Source of the DNA: Bacteroidota bacterium
Lineage (GTDB): Bacteria; Bacteroidota; Bacteroidia; Bacteroidales; F082
DNA length: 57,347 bases
NCBI GenBank assembly: GCA_013203805.1
Contig: JABMPH010000094.1
Span: 1 to 57,347 of the forward strand
Direction: 5' to 3'
Both the position numbers and the translations under genes were made by a program. Of the stretch, positions 42,267-53,904 are shown piece after piece (positions within the stretch are counted from its first letter, which is position 1; every line of letters begins with the position of its first letter). The notes beneath the pieces were generated by a model, which was not told where the DNA came from, ran no database searches, and saw nothing but the letters and a program-made list of their open reading frames with translations.

Positions 42267-45200
42267 ATGAAGAAACTATTTTATTTATCAAGTATAGTAT
42301 TCACACTTATCTTATTAGTCGTTAACCTACAAGCACAGCAAACTGTTTACAACGATTCTGAAAATGTTACATATCGCGAAGCAATAAGCTTATTTAATCA
42401 GCAGAATTATGGATCGGCAATTGCAACTTTCGATAAGTATATGAATGAGGAAAATAATAATAAAAGTGCATTCTACGAAAATGCAGCCTATTATAGTACT
42501 GTTTGTGCGGTTGAACTTGGTACAAAAGATGCCATTAGTCGTGTGCAAAGATTTGCCGCTGATTTCCCCTCAAGTGCATGGTTACCTGCCATTAACTTTG
42601 AATTGGGAAATATCTACTATAAGGACAAAAAGTATTCAAAAGCTCTTGAAATCTATAGCAAAATATCTGCATCAAAACTTGATGCTATTAAACGGACTGA
42701 GTATTATTACAAAAAAGGATATTGCCAGATGAAACAAAGTCAATTTGATCAGGCACTTGCATCTTATACTAAGGTGATGAATACTAAGAGTAGTTATTCA
42801 AAACCTGCAAGCTATTATTTTGCACACATACAATATCAGAAAGGTAATTATGATGAAGCATTAGCAGGTTTTAAAGCCATTGCTAACGATCGGAAATTTA
42901 GAAAAGATGTTCCCCTATATCTGATCAAAATTTATTATCAACTTGGTGAATATAACACTGTTATTGATGAAGGCTCTAAATTTTTACCTCAAGCTGCCAA
43001 ACAGGAAAAAGGAGATATTGCTCGTTTAATAGCTAATTCATATTACAACATTGATAATTACTCAAAAGCAAATGAGTATTATGAAATTTATGAATCTTAT
43101 GGAAAACATAATGATGATCCTGACGAACAATATAGAATTGGATATTCAAAATTTGTGGTGGAAAATTATAAAGATGCAATTCATAATTTCCAGGCTGCTA
43201 CAAAAGCCGGTGGACTTGTGGAGCAAAACTCATGGTACTATTTGGGTTTTTGTTACTTAAATTCTAATCAACCTAAATTTGCACAAAACGCATTCCTTAA
43301 AGCCTATAAGCAAAATACAAATAAAGATATAGCAGCGGATGCATTGTTTAGTTATGTTAAAATTACAATCGAAATTGGAATTGATAGCTATAACGATCCT
43401 GTAACAATTATTGAGGAGTTTATACAAAATAATCCTGGCTCATCACATGTTACGGCTGCATATGATTTGCTCTCGCAGTTGTATCTTACTTCAAAAAATT
43501 ATCCTGCAGCACTAACATCAATAGAAAAAGTTGGCAATCCGAACAGTCGATTAAAATCAGTTTATCAGCAGCTTGCATTTGCCCAAGGGGTTTCATATTT
43601 CAATAGTAGGGCCTATAATGATGCAATTGGTTTTTTTAGTAGATCCTTAAAATATCCGATTGATGGCAAACTGAAATCGGAAGCTCTATTTTGGCAGGGT
43701 GATTCATATTACCGATTGAAGAAATACAATGCTGCTTCAAAAAAATTCAATGATTTTTTAAAGTCAAAGAATGCCAAGCAAACCGACCTATATTCAACAG
43801 TAATATATAATTCAGCCTATTGTTCATTTAACACTAAACAGTATAATACGGCTGTAAAACTATTTCAAAAATTCTTAAACCAAACCAATAACAACGCTAA
43901 TTTAATTGTTGACTCACACTTACGACTTGCTGACTGTTACTTAATTACCAAGGATTACAACAATGCAATACAATGGTACAACAAGGTTATAGATAGTCAT
44001 TCTGCTGAGGCGGATTATGCTTTATATCAGAAAGCAATTTGCTATGGATCACAAGGTGATTTTAACAAGAAAATTGGTACATTAACTGAGCTCACAACCA
44101 ATTACAAAAAATCGCAATATTACGATGAAGCACTTTATGATATTGCTTCTACAAATTTAGTGTTAAATGACCAGCGACATGCAATAGCCTACTTCGACAG
44201 GTTAGTTAAGGAGAAACCAAAAAGTAGTTATGCGAAAAAAGCATTGGTGAAGATGGGATTCCTTTACTACAGCAATAATCAACATAACCAAGCTGTTTCA
44301 GCACTCAGAAAAGTAATTGATAATTACCCTGCATCGCTCGAAGCCAAAGAAGCACTCGTTACCCTGCAAAATGTTTACATGGATATGGGACAGGTTGATA
44401 AGTATATTGACTATGCCAATAGCCTGGATTTTGTTCAGGTATCAACCAGCGAAGAAGATTCTTTAAAGTTCACAACGGGCGAAAATTACTATCTAACCAA
44501 CGATTGCAAAAATGCAGTGCCATCATTACAAAAGTATGTTCAACAGTTTCCAAACGGAGGCTTTGTTCTAACAGCTTATCACTATTTATCCCAGTGCATG
44601 GAGAAAAATGGGGATAATGAAGCAGCAATTACTTATTATGAGAAGATATTGGTATATCCAGAAAATCAGTATACCGTTAAAGCATTATTAAGAGTAGCCA
44701 GAGCAATGTATGATAAAAAAGACTATGAAAAATCTCTTAGTTATTACGACCGACTTTCGGATGTAGCCGAAGATAAACTAATGATGCTTGAAGCACATGA
44801 TGGAGTGATGAAAAGTGCATGGAAAACAGGAAATATTCCTTTGGTGAAAGAAGCAGCCAAAAAACTGCTAATGACAGAAAAAGTATCTGAGGATCAAATT
44901 ATTTATGCTCATTTCTTACTGGGTAAGATAGCCATGGATGCGAAACAGTATAATGATGCCGAAAGGGAGTTTAATATTACAATGAAGCTTTCAAAGGGTG
45001 ATGAAGGTGCAGAATCATTATATAATTTGGTGCTAATTAACTACCGCCAAAATAAATTAGAAGCCGCTGAGGAGATGGTTTATCAGATTCCTGAAAAGTA
45101 CCCATCAAACAATTTCTGGATCGCAAAAGGATTTATATTACTGGCCGATATTTATGTTGGTCGTGATAATATCTTCCAGGCTGAACAAACATTAAAAAGT

Positions 45201-45311
45201 GTTATTGAGAATTACAAGGGTGATGATCTAAAGCAAGTTGCCCAAGGAAAACTTGATAGATTGCAGGCTTCACAAGTTGAGGAAACAGAAGTTATTGAAA
45301 ATGAGAATTAA
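42267..45311 (+). CDS. large TPR-repeat periplasmic protein
   Basis: 1014 aa from the ATG at 42267 (MKKLFYLSSIVFTLILLVVNLQAQQ signal peptide). The mature part is almost entirely tetratricopeptide repeats, more than twenty, for example AISLFNQQNYGSAIATFDKYM, NSYYNIDNYSKANEYYEIYES and YFDRLVKEKPKSSYAKKALVKMG, of the type seen in YbgF/BamD-like periplasmic proteins. The C-terminal tail is acidic (QVEETEVIENEN). It is followed after 15 bp by an outer-membrane barrel, suggesting a periplasmic scaffold that works with it. Confidence 0.88.
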   Translation: MKKLFYLSSIVFTLILLVVNLQAQQTVYNDSENVTYREAISLFNQQNYGSAIATFDKYMNEENNNKSAFYENAAYYSTVCAVELGTKDAISRVQRFAADFPSSAWLPAINFELGNIYYKDKKYSKALEIYSKISASKLDAIKRTEYYYKKGYCQMKQSQFDQALASYTKVMNTKSSYSKPASYYFAHIQYQKGNYDEALAGFKAIANDRKFRKDVPLYLIKIYYQLGEYNTVIDEGSKFLPQAAKQEKGDIARLIANSYYNIDNYSKANEYYEIYESYGKHNDDPDEQYRIGYSKFVVENYKDAIHNFQAATKAGGLVEQNSWYYLGFCYLNSNQPKFAQNAFLKAYKQNTNKDIAADALFSYVKITIEIGIDSYNDPVTIIEEFIQNNPGSSHVTAAYDLLSQLYLTSKNYPAALTSIEKVGNPNSRLKSVYQQLAFAQGVSYFNSRAYNDAIGFFSRSLKYPIDGKLKSEALFWQGDSYYRLKKYNAASKKFNDFLKSKNAKQTDLYSTVIYNSAYCSFNTKQYNTAVKLFQKFLNQTNNNANLIVDSHLRLADCYLITKDYNNAIQWYNKVIDSHSAEADYALYQKAICYGSQGDFNKKIGTLTELTTNYKKSQYYDEALYDIASTNLVLNDQRHAIAYFDRLVKEKPKSSYAKKALVKMGFLYYSNNQHNQAVSALRKVIDNYPASLEAKEALVTLQNVYMDMGQVDKYIDYANSLDFVQVSTSEEDSLKFTTGENYYLTNDCKNAVPSLQKYVQQFPNGGFVLTAYHYLSQCMEKNGDNEAAITYYEKILVYPENQYTVKALLRVARAMYDKKDYEKSLSYYDRLSDVAEDKLMMLEAHDGVMKSAWKTGNIPLVKEAAKKLLMTEKVSEDQIIYAHFLLGKIAMDAKQYNDAEREFNITMKLSKGDEGAESLYNLVLINYRQNKLEAAEEMVYQIPEKYPSNNFWIAKGFILLADIYVGRDNIFQAEQTLKSVIENYKGDDLKQVAQGKLDRLQASQVEETEVIENEN

Positions 45312-45326
45312 AAAAAAATAAGAACA

Positions 45327-47024
45327 ATGAATAACCAACTCTTAATAAGATTATATATTATTTCATTTGCATTGTTAATGTCAGTTTTTGTCGCTGCGCA
45401 AGACCCTGATGGAACATCAAAAAATCATAATGAACAGGTAACAATAATAAGTTCCTTCGACCCTTCAATAAATCAGGCTTATAAAATAAACACATCTCCG
45501 GCTGATGTTACTTTTAATATCGATAAACCTGAATTTACATATCAATCTTTGGATATTAATCAACCAACCGAAATCACCTTAAATCCAATTACACCAATTG
45601 TTATAAATGCCGACAAACGAACTTCATCAACAAATAACTCCCTTAAATTGGGGGTTGGGAGTTTATTTAGCCCGTATCTGGATTTTTTCCACTCAAGCGG
45701 CCAGAAGAATGATTACCGTTTTGATGCTCATATATATGAATTATCAACATTTAAGAACATAAAAGATTATTCACCAAGTCCCGAATCAAATGCTTATCTA
45801 AATCTGAATTACAAGAAATTTTTTAAGTATCACATTTTTGATGCAGGTGTAAAGTATTCTCTTAAAACAAATCGCTATTATGGTTTTAAACCTGATGAAC
45901 TTCCAACAAGTGTTAATATTTCTGATAATAGATTAAAACAGTCGTTTAATCTGGCTAAGGTAAATTTGGGAATAGTAAGTAATTATTCCAATAATAAAAA
46001 ACTATTTCATTCAATTAATGTTGATGCCTACTATTATTTTGATAAATATAGTACTACTGAAACCAATGCTAATTTGAGTTTCGATGTCCATAAAAATTTC
46101 AACGTTAGCGATATGCTAGATTATCAGGAACTGGGATTATCAGGTAAGGTAACTTACTTTGGGAATTCTGACACTTTGGTTACAAGTAACGATATGCTCA
46201 TATCTGCAACACCTTATTTTAATGGCAAATATGGAATGTTCAATTTTTATGTTGGATTAAATTTTAATTTCCTCAATACCACGACTTCAAATTTTTACTT
46301 CTATCCAATACTTGACGTAAATGTAAATCTTGTACCGGATGTACTTACTGTTTTTGCCGGTGTTAATGGGGATGTTCATAAACAATCATTCCTAAAACTT
46401 ACAGAGTTAAATCCTTGGGTGGGATCAACTACAAAATTAAAATGGGATCGTACATTTAAGGCCTATGGAGGGATAAGGGGTAATATTGCACAGAAGGTTA
46501 ATTTTAGCGCTCAGGTAACATGGCAAAAGTTCAATAATATGTTCTTCTTTGTGAATGTTCAGGATGGTATATCTAATCCCAACCTACCCTTTAATAAGTT
46601 CGCAGCTAACTATGATGCAGGAAGTGTATTTGGTGTATCCGGCGAAATTTCATTTGCTGCTGGTGAGAAAGTAAATGTATTGTTAGGAGCAAAATACAAT
46701 ACTTATTCATTGGATTCGCTTGCTGAACCATATCACAAACCATCAAGCGAAGTTAAACTGGGATTATCATTCCTGGCTGCTAAAAAAATTCGAATTTGGT
46801 CGGAGGTATACTATTATGGAGCACGTAAAGCACTTGATGCTAACTCTAACGATGTTGACTTAGATGGATTTATTGATTTAAATGCCGGGGTTGATTATAA
46901 GCTTACCGACAGTTTTTCTGTATTCTTATCACTTAACAATATTCTTAATAGCGAGTACCAACGATATTATAATTATCCGGTACATGGCATACAGGTTATG
47001 GGTGGATTCATGTATAAGTTTTAA
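45327..47024 (+). CDS. TonB-receptor-like outer-membrane barrel
   Basis: 565 aa with a signal peptide (IISFALLMSVFVAAQ). Alternating beta-strands fill the protein (LKLGVGSLFSPYLDFFHSS, YLNLNYKKFFKYHIFDAGVKYSLKTNRYYGF, MFNFYVGLNFNFLNTTTSNFYFYPILDVNVN), ending in QVMGGFMYKF with a terminal Phe, the outer-membrane insertion signal. It carries a TonB-receptor-like C-terminus (NAGVDYKLTDSFSVFLSLNNILNSEYQRYYNYPVHGIQ) but no obvious plug domain. Partner of the TPR protein just upstream. Confidence 0.82.
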   Translation: MNNQLLIRLYIISFALLMSVFVAAQDPDGTSKNHNEQVTIISSFDPSINQAYKINTSPADVTFNIDKPEFTYQSLDINQPTEITLNPITPIVINADKRTSSTNNSLKLGVGSLFSPYLDFFHSSGQKNDYRFDAHIYELSTFKNIKDYSPSPESNAYLNLNYKKFFKYHIFDAGVKYSLKTNRYYGFKPDELPTSVNISDNRLKQSFNLAKVNLGIVSNYSNNKKLFHSINVDAYYYFDKYSTTETNANLSFDVHKNFNVSDMLDYQELGLSGKVTYFGNSDTLVTSNDMLISATPYFNGKYGMFNFYVGLNFNFLNTTTSNFYFYPILDVNVNLVPDVLTVFAGVNGDVHKQSFLKLTELNPWVGSTTKLKWDRTFKAYGGIRGNIAQKVNFSAQVTWQKFNNMFFFVNVQDGISNPNLPFNKFAANYDAGSVFGVSGEISFAAGEKVNVLLGAKYNTYSLDSLAEPYHKPSSEVKLGLSFLAAKKIRIWSEVYYYGARKALDANSNDVDLDGFIDLNAGVDYKLTDSFSVFLSLNNILNSEYQRYYNYPVHGIQVMGGFMYKF

Positions 47025-47077
47025 GTTGAATGAATAACTGGGTTTTGAGTTAATAGGTGAATGATAAAACTTAGCCG

Positions 47078-48316
47078 ATGTATTTATTTAAAAATAAACC
47101 TGCTATTAAATTCTTACTTCTAATCAGTATTTCCATTTTACTATTAATCCCCTCATGCAAAAAAGAGGATGAGATTTCCTTTATTAATGATTGGGATGAG
47201 GATATTAATTATTTCTCCAACAATCTTAAAATAAAACACATTAACTTATTTCATAATATTACTGAAGCTGAATTTAATCAGGATATTGCTACCTTAAGAG
47301 CAAACACAAGTATTCTTTCTAACATTGAAATTAACATTGAGTTATTTAAAATAATAAGTAAAATAGGTGATTCACATACATCTATTGGTGGTATATCAGA
47401 GTTTAGTACATTACCCTATAAAGTTGATTTGCTTTCAGATGGTTTGTTTATAACAGATATTTCAATTGAAAATCAACAATATCTGGGAGAAAAGATTATT
47501 TCAATTAATGGAATAGAAATCAATACAGTGCTTGATGGATTTAGAGCAATAATTGCCAATGAAAATGAGTCTTGCTTTAAGTGGATCGTTTCATCATATC
47601 TTCGCATATCAGAGTTATTTAATTATTTTGGATATTCAGATACACCCAATTCAATTACATTGAACCTGGAAAGCGGAAATAGCATTATATTAACATCAGG
47701 AACTGATGCAATGGTTTCTATTTACACTGGAATCATACCACCTTTATTTTTGAGTAATACCACAGATTATTACTGGTATCAAAAACTTGACAACAATAGT
47801 ATTTTATATATACAATACAATAGATGCTCCGAACAAAGTGACATTTCATTTCAAACGTTTACAAATCAGGTTTCCGATATTGTTAACCAATACGAAAGTT
47901 TGAACAAAATTGTGATTGATCTGCGATTAAACAGTGGTGGAAATTCTTCAATAGCAAAACCATTAATTGAATTATTGCAATACTTTGTGAATAATGAACG
48001 AATTAGTTCGGAAAATATTTATGTTATTATAGGAAGGAAAACATTCTCATCTGCTGTTCTAAATTCTATCGAATTGAAAGGTGCAATAGCTCCGGTATTT
48101 ATTGGTGAGCCAACTGGAGGAAAGCCAAATCATTATGGTGAAGTTGAGAGTTTTTTACTCCCAAATTCCCAATTGGAAGTTCGGTATTCAACTAAGTATT
48201 TCAATTGGATTCAGGGTGATCCATCTTCAATTATTCCTGATGTATTAATTGAATTTAGTTCTCAAGATCTTATTAATGGACATGATCCGATATTGGATTA
48301 TATTATCTCCCATTAG
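47078..48316 (+). CDS. S41 family peptidase lipoprotein
   Basis: 412 aa with a lipoprotein signal (SISILLLIPSCKKEDE). A PDZ-like part (LFITDISIENQQYLGEKIISINGIEI) precedes the S41/tail-specific-protease core: YIQYNRCSEQ, KIVIDLRLNSGGNSSIA and the catalytic GRKTFSSAVLNSIELKGAI around residue 325, then IGEPTGGKPNHYGEV. The Ser in FSSA is the expected nucleophile. Typical of Bacteroidota surface or periplasmic processing peptidases. Confidence 0.85.
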   Translation: MYLFKNKPAIKFLLLISISILLLIPSCKKEDEISFINDWDEDINYFSNNLKIKHINLFHNITEAEFNQDIATLRANTSILSNIEINIELFKIISKIGDSHTSIGGISEFSTLPYKVDLLSDGLFITDISIENQQYLGEKIISINGIEINTVLDGFRAIIANENESCFKWIVSSYLRISELFNYFGYSDTPNSITLNLESGNSIILTSGTDAMVSIYTGIIPPLFLSNTTDYYWYQKLDNNSILYIQYNRCSEQSDISFQTFTNQVSDIVNQYESLNKIVIDLRLNSGGNSSIAKPLIELLQYFVNNERISSENIYVIIGRKTFSSAVLNSIELKGAIAPVFIGEPTGGKPNHYGEVESFLLPNSQLEVRYSTKYFNWIQGDPSSIIPDVLIEFSSQDLINGHDPILDYIISH

Positions 48317-48536
48317 ATTAGGTATAATGCTAATTTTTGTTTCAAATTTCTAACCTTGGTGATCAATTGTGCAGCAAGTAATTACTATACAAATATTGAA
48401 CATTCAGGCAAAGTAGTAACTAATTATTTCCATCACAACAAGTGGTGATCTTATTTATTTGATATACTGATCATTACAATGTTAATAAAATCCAGAATCA
48501 TTGATACTTTTTCTTTCAAATAATGCATTTTTTTAG

Positions 48537-48544
48537 TAAATTTG
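48537..48544 (+). promoter_or_regulatory. gyrB -7 box
   Basis: TAAATTTG fits TAnnTTTG and is 38 bp before the gyrB ATG. Nothing convincing at -33. The rest of the 266-bp gap after the peptidase gene holds no ORF. Confidence 0.4.
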
Positions 48545-48576
48545 CACACTTCCTTTTTTAAGGAAAAAATGATTAA

Positions 48577-50547
<1,971 letters not shown>

Positions 50548-50571
50548 TAGTTGAGAATATCAATATATTTC

Positions 50572-50612
50572 AAAAAAGCCTGGTTTATATAATTATAAAC
50601 CAGGCTTTTTTT
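50572..50612 (+). terminator. rho-independent terminator after gyrB
   Basis: Arms AAAAAGCCTGGTTTATA and TATAAACCAGGCTTTTT are perfectly complementary across a 4-nt loop, with a run of Ts on the right and As on the left, so it can end transcription in both directions. It lies 25 bp after the gyrB stop. Confidence 0.92.
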
Positions 50613-50717
50613 GTTTACCAGCAATAGTCATTAAATAATCTACCATCTAAGAAGGTGGACTTTAAGTGCATATTAAAAATTATTATTTGTAATTTTACAA
50701 GTAAATAGAAAACTGTC

Positions 50718-51119
50718 ATGGAACTTATAACTATAAAAGAGTCTCACTACCCTGCTGACTTACTTGTACTCAAAAGCAAACTTGAATCAGAAGGAATAGA
50801 ATGTTTTTTAAAAGATGAACTTACTTCCGAGATATTAAGTCATATTCCTTCAATGTCGGCTAAATTGCAGATAAATAGTGAAGACTTAGCAATTGTGAGG
50901 GAAATTCTATTAGAAACAGGTGACCTAAAGCCAGAAGAAATTACACCGACATGCCCAAACTGTGGATCTGGTAATGTGAAAATAATATTTATCACAAAGG
51001 ATAGTTTGCAATTTATTGTATCGTTGCTGAAGTCGTTGAATATATTCTATAATCCAAGTAAATCAAACAAACCAATAAAATATAATTGTTTACAATGCAA
51101 GTATGAATTCAATATCTAA
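50718..51119 (+). CDS. DUF2007 protein with zinc ribbon
   Basis: 133 aa. Residues 1-65 are a DUF2007 ('putative prokaryotic signal transducing protein') domain: LITIKESHYPADLLVLKSKLESEGIECFLKDE ... KLQINSEDLAIVREIL. The C-terminal part has a zinc ribbon CPNCGSGNVK ... YNCLQCKYEF. Small, cytoplasmic, function unknown. Isolated by the gyrB terminator. Confidence 0.83.
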   Translation: MELITIKESHYPADLLVLKSKLESEGIECFLKDELTSEILSHIPSMSAKLQINSEDLAIVREILLETGDLKPEEITPTCPNCGSGNVKIIFITKDSLQFIVSLLKSLNIFYNPSKSNKPIKYNCLQCKYEFNI

Positions 51120-51223
51120 ATTACAAATATGAACCCAAGATAAGTCCTGTTAGCTTATTTTGTCTTCATTTCAAATATAGTTCATACGCACGAATTAATA
51201 CAGAACATATAAACAGGACAAGA

Positions 51224-51433
51224 TTAGTTCTCCCTATAGCAACAATTATCAAATAGTTCCTTGGCAGATTTATCTCCATCAATAATGCTATGAAGTACAC
51301 CTCGTTTCTTAAGTACCAACTCACATATATTCCTCCCAAATGAAGGAATAATAGAGACATACTCATCTGTATTCTGATTAGTTAGGATAATTTTTTCTAA
51401 ATATCCAAGGGAATCTGTTTTAATCACAAACAC
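51224..51433 (-). pseudogene. N-terminal fragment of aldose 1-epimerase-like protein
   Basis: 69 codons: GYLEKIILTNQNTDEYVSIIPSFGRNICELVLKKRGVLHSIIDGD ... KELFDNCCYRE. This fits the opening of Bacteroidota aldose 1-epimerase (galactose mutarotase) proteins, whose full length is ~300 aa. In the next frame GRTNLVLF could be a degraded LIPFPNRI, hinting at a frame change, but the rest of the gene is absent before 51120. I read it as a remnant; 51434-51584 holds nothing further. Confidence 0.5.
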
Positions 51434-51584
51434 TTTAAATCATTAATATTTCAGCCGAAATTAATTAATATATTTAAAGATATTTTTGCATGTTATAATC
51501 TAAGGGCTTACGACTTTTCAGCCACCTACATCGAGGGGAATATTGGGTATAGAAATAAGTATAGATGGTATTTTCAACAATCCT

Positions 51585-53630
51585 TTAAAATTCCAAAACA
51601 TCTCTTATCCCCACTAATATCTTTTCAATATCAGGAAGAATAGCTTTCTCAAGTATTCTATTGAATCCTACAGGTGTAAATGTTGCCCCTACCCTTTTTA
51701 CTGGAGCATCGAGGTAGTTAAATGCCTGATTAGATATAAGAGCCGCTACTTCACCACCAAAACCGGCAAATACTTTGTCCTCATGGACAACAAGTACACG
51801 GTTTGTTTTTTTAACAGAATTTAAAATTGATTCTTCATCCAGTGGCAATAATGATCTAAGGTCGATAACTTCAACCTCTTTACCCAACTCTTCTTTGACT
51901 TGTTGAGCAGCCTTTAGGCACATTGGTAATGTATTGCCATAAGTAATGATACTCAAATCTGTTCCTTCTCTTCGAACCCGTGCTTTTCCAAAAGGTACTT
52001 CAAAATCATCTGGAACAATGGACTCTGCAATTGGGTCATTGTACAAAGCTTTAGGCTCCAGAAATACGGTAAGTCCTCTCGATCTCATAGATGTTCTTAA
52101 TAATCCGGCTGCATCATCTGCGAAAGCAGGATAAACAACTCTTAACCCAGGAAAAGTGGTTAAAGCACCTTCAATGGTTTGTGAATGATACAATCCCCCA
52201 CCGATATATCCACCAGATGCTAGTCGGATAGTAACATTGGGTGCAAATTGGCCATTACTGCGCCAGTAATCATGTGAGCTATCAACAAGTTGCTCCATAG
52301 CAGGCCAAAAATAATCAGCAAACTCAGCACCTTCAACCACAACACGGATCTTATCATTAAAGCGTGTCATTCCGTTTGCTGTACCAAGTATAAAATCTTC
52401 GGCAATTGGAGCATTGAAAACACGTTCGGGGCCAAATTCCTGTTGCATCCCTTTACTTACATTAAAAATACCACCTTTATCCTTATTTGCCATATCCTGC
52501 CCGAAAATGAAAGTGTCAGGGTTATGACGAAATTCAGCTTTTAGTGTTTGGTTAAGAGCTTGAATCAATCTAAGCGACTCACCCTTTGATCCATCGTGCA
52601 AACCATCAGGATATAATTCACTTACATAAGGCTCAGGAACAACAAAGTCATAAATAGTCTTAGGATCCGGATTAGGGGCCTTTAATGCCAATTTATGAGC
52701 AGCTGAAATTATCTTCTTTTCCTCTTTATCAATACTTAATAAATCATCTTCGGTAAATTTACCAGAATGAATTAACTGTATTCTAAATCTTTCCAGTGGA
52801 TCACTCAATCTAACACAATGTCTCTCACTGTCGTCACGATAAAGTTCATGGGCATCGGAATTTGAGTGAGAATGAATTCTTAAACAATTGGCATGCACAA
52901 TTACCGGTTCATTATTATTAATGGCATGTTTTTTTGCTGCATCCATTGTATTCATTGAGTCGAATACATTTTTGCCATCGCAATACATAATCTTGAGGTT
53001 TTTCATTCCTCTGTAGTTTTCAGCAGCTCTCCTGTTTGCACTTTGATCGCGCTGAGGAACACTTATACCATATTGATTATCCTGAAAAACAAAAATTACG
53101 GGAAGCTTCTCTTTTGATGCACCATTTATAGCCTCAAATACATATCCTTCGGAAGTTGATGACTCGCCTTGTGAACTTATGGCAACACCTTTAGTTTTAT
53201 AAATTTTAATTGAACGGGCAACTCCTGCTGCATGAAGTGTATGATTACCCGTAGCTGACGATACATTTTGAATATTCCATTCAGGTTTAGCAAAGTGATT
53301 CGACATATGGCGGCCACCACCAGCAACATCAGATGCTTTGGATATTCCATTAAGGATAACTTCCTCTGCAGTTAATCCAGCAGAGATTGCAGTAAGCATA
53401 TCACGATAATATGGGAATAAAAAATCGTTGTCCCTATCAAAAACCTGACCAATGGCCAATTGAATTCCATCATGTCCGGCATAAGGAGCATGATACGACC
53501 AACCAAGTGCTTGCTTTAAATAATTTGGTGCTTTTTCATCCAACTGACGACCTAGTGTTAACAGTCTGTACCAAGTCTCTAACGTTTCTTTACTTGTATT
53601 ATCTAATGTATATTTTCTTTTTTGTGCCAT
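51585..53630 (-). CDS. 2-oxoacid dehydrogenase E1, alpha-beta fusion
   Basis: 681 aa from the ATG at 53630. Residues ~10-330 are the alpha subunit (QALGWSYHAPYAGHDGIQLAIG, GGRHMSNHF, thiamin diphosphate motif SQGESSTSEG ... VFQDNQYGIS). Residues ~360-681 are the beta subunit (FIFGQDMANKDKGGIFNVSKGMQQEFGPERVFNAPIAEDFILGTANGM ... EVIDLRSLLPLDEESILNSVKKTNRVLVVHED). This fusion is the Bacteroidota form of branched-chain 2-oxoacid or pyruvate-type E1; E2 and E3 genes are not in the window, so the substrate stays open. A longer TTG start adds seven residues that do not fit. Confidence 0.92.
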   Translation of the reverse strand: MAQKRKYTLDNTSKETLETWYRLLTLGRQLDEKAPNYLKQALGWSYHAPYAGHDGIQLAIGQVFDRDNDFLFPYYRDMLTAISAGLTAEEVILNGISKASDVAGGGRHMSNHFAKPEWNIQNVSSATGNHTLHAAGVARSIKIYKTKGVAISSQGESSTSEGYVFEAINGASKEKLPVIFVFQDNQYGISVPQRDQSANRRAAENYRGMKNLKIMYCDGKNVFDSMNTMDAAKKHAINNNEPVIVHANCLRIHSHSNSDAHELYRDDSERHCVRLSDPLERFRIQLIHSGKFTEDDLLSIDKEEKKIISAAHKLALKAPNPDPKTIYDFVVPEPYVSELYPDGLHDGSKGESLRLIQALNQTLKAEFRHNPDTFIFGQDMANKDKGGIFNVSKGMQQEFGPERVFNAPIAEDFILGTANGMTRFNDKIRVVVEGAEFADYFWPAMEQLVDSSHDYWRSNGQFAPNVTIRLASGGYIGGGLYHSQTIEGALTTFPGLRVVYPAFADDAAGLLRTSMRSRGLTVFLEPKALYNDPIAESIVPDDFEVPFGKARVRREGTDLSIITYGNTLPMCLKAAQQVKEELGKEVEVIDLRSLLPLDEESILNSVKKTNRVLVVHEDKVFAGFGGEVAALISNQAFNYLDAPVKRVGATFTPVGFNRILEKAILPDIEKILVGIRDVLEF

Positions 53631-53648
53631 TTCAACGAAATTAAGGTG

Positions 53649-53656
53649 CAAAAGTA
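53649..53656 (-). promoter_or_regulatory. E1 dehydrogenase -7 box
   Basis: TACTTTTG on the minus strand, followed by CACC, 18 bp before the ATG at 53630. Fits TAnnTTTG and supports the shorter start. Confidence 0.5.
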
Positions 53657-53837
53657 GTCTAATTTTTTATTTTAAATGAGTCTAAATAGCAAATAATTGG
53701 TCTGCTTTTATCACCAATAAGGGCAATGTTGGTGGTTTTGTACATTATTTATTATCTGAAATTAAACTTCAGATAGTTCCTAATTACAGACCCTAATTCT
53801 TTTATATTCAACATGTAGCCCGTTAATAAATTATAAC

Positions 53838-53845
53838 TACTTTTG
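53838..53845 (+). promoter_or_regulatory. DEAD-box helicase -7 box
   Basis: TACTTTTG followed by CACCGC, 59 bp before the ATG at 53905. The two divergent genes have near-identical -7 regions (TACTTTTGCACC) on opposite strands. Confidence 0.5.
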
Positions 53846-53904
53846 CACCGCCTTTGTAAAATACTTTGGCATACAATAATTATCGTCTCTTTTAAGAATA
53901 TCCC

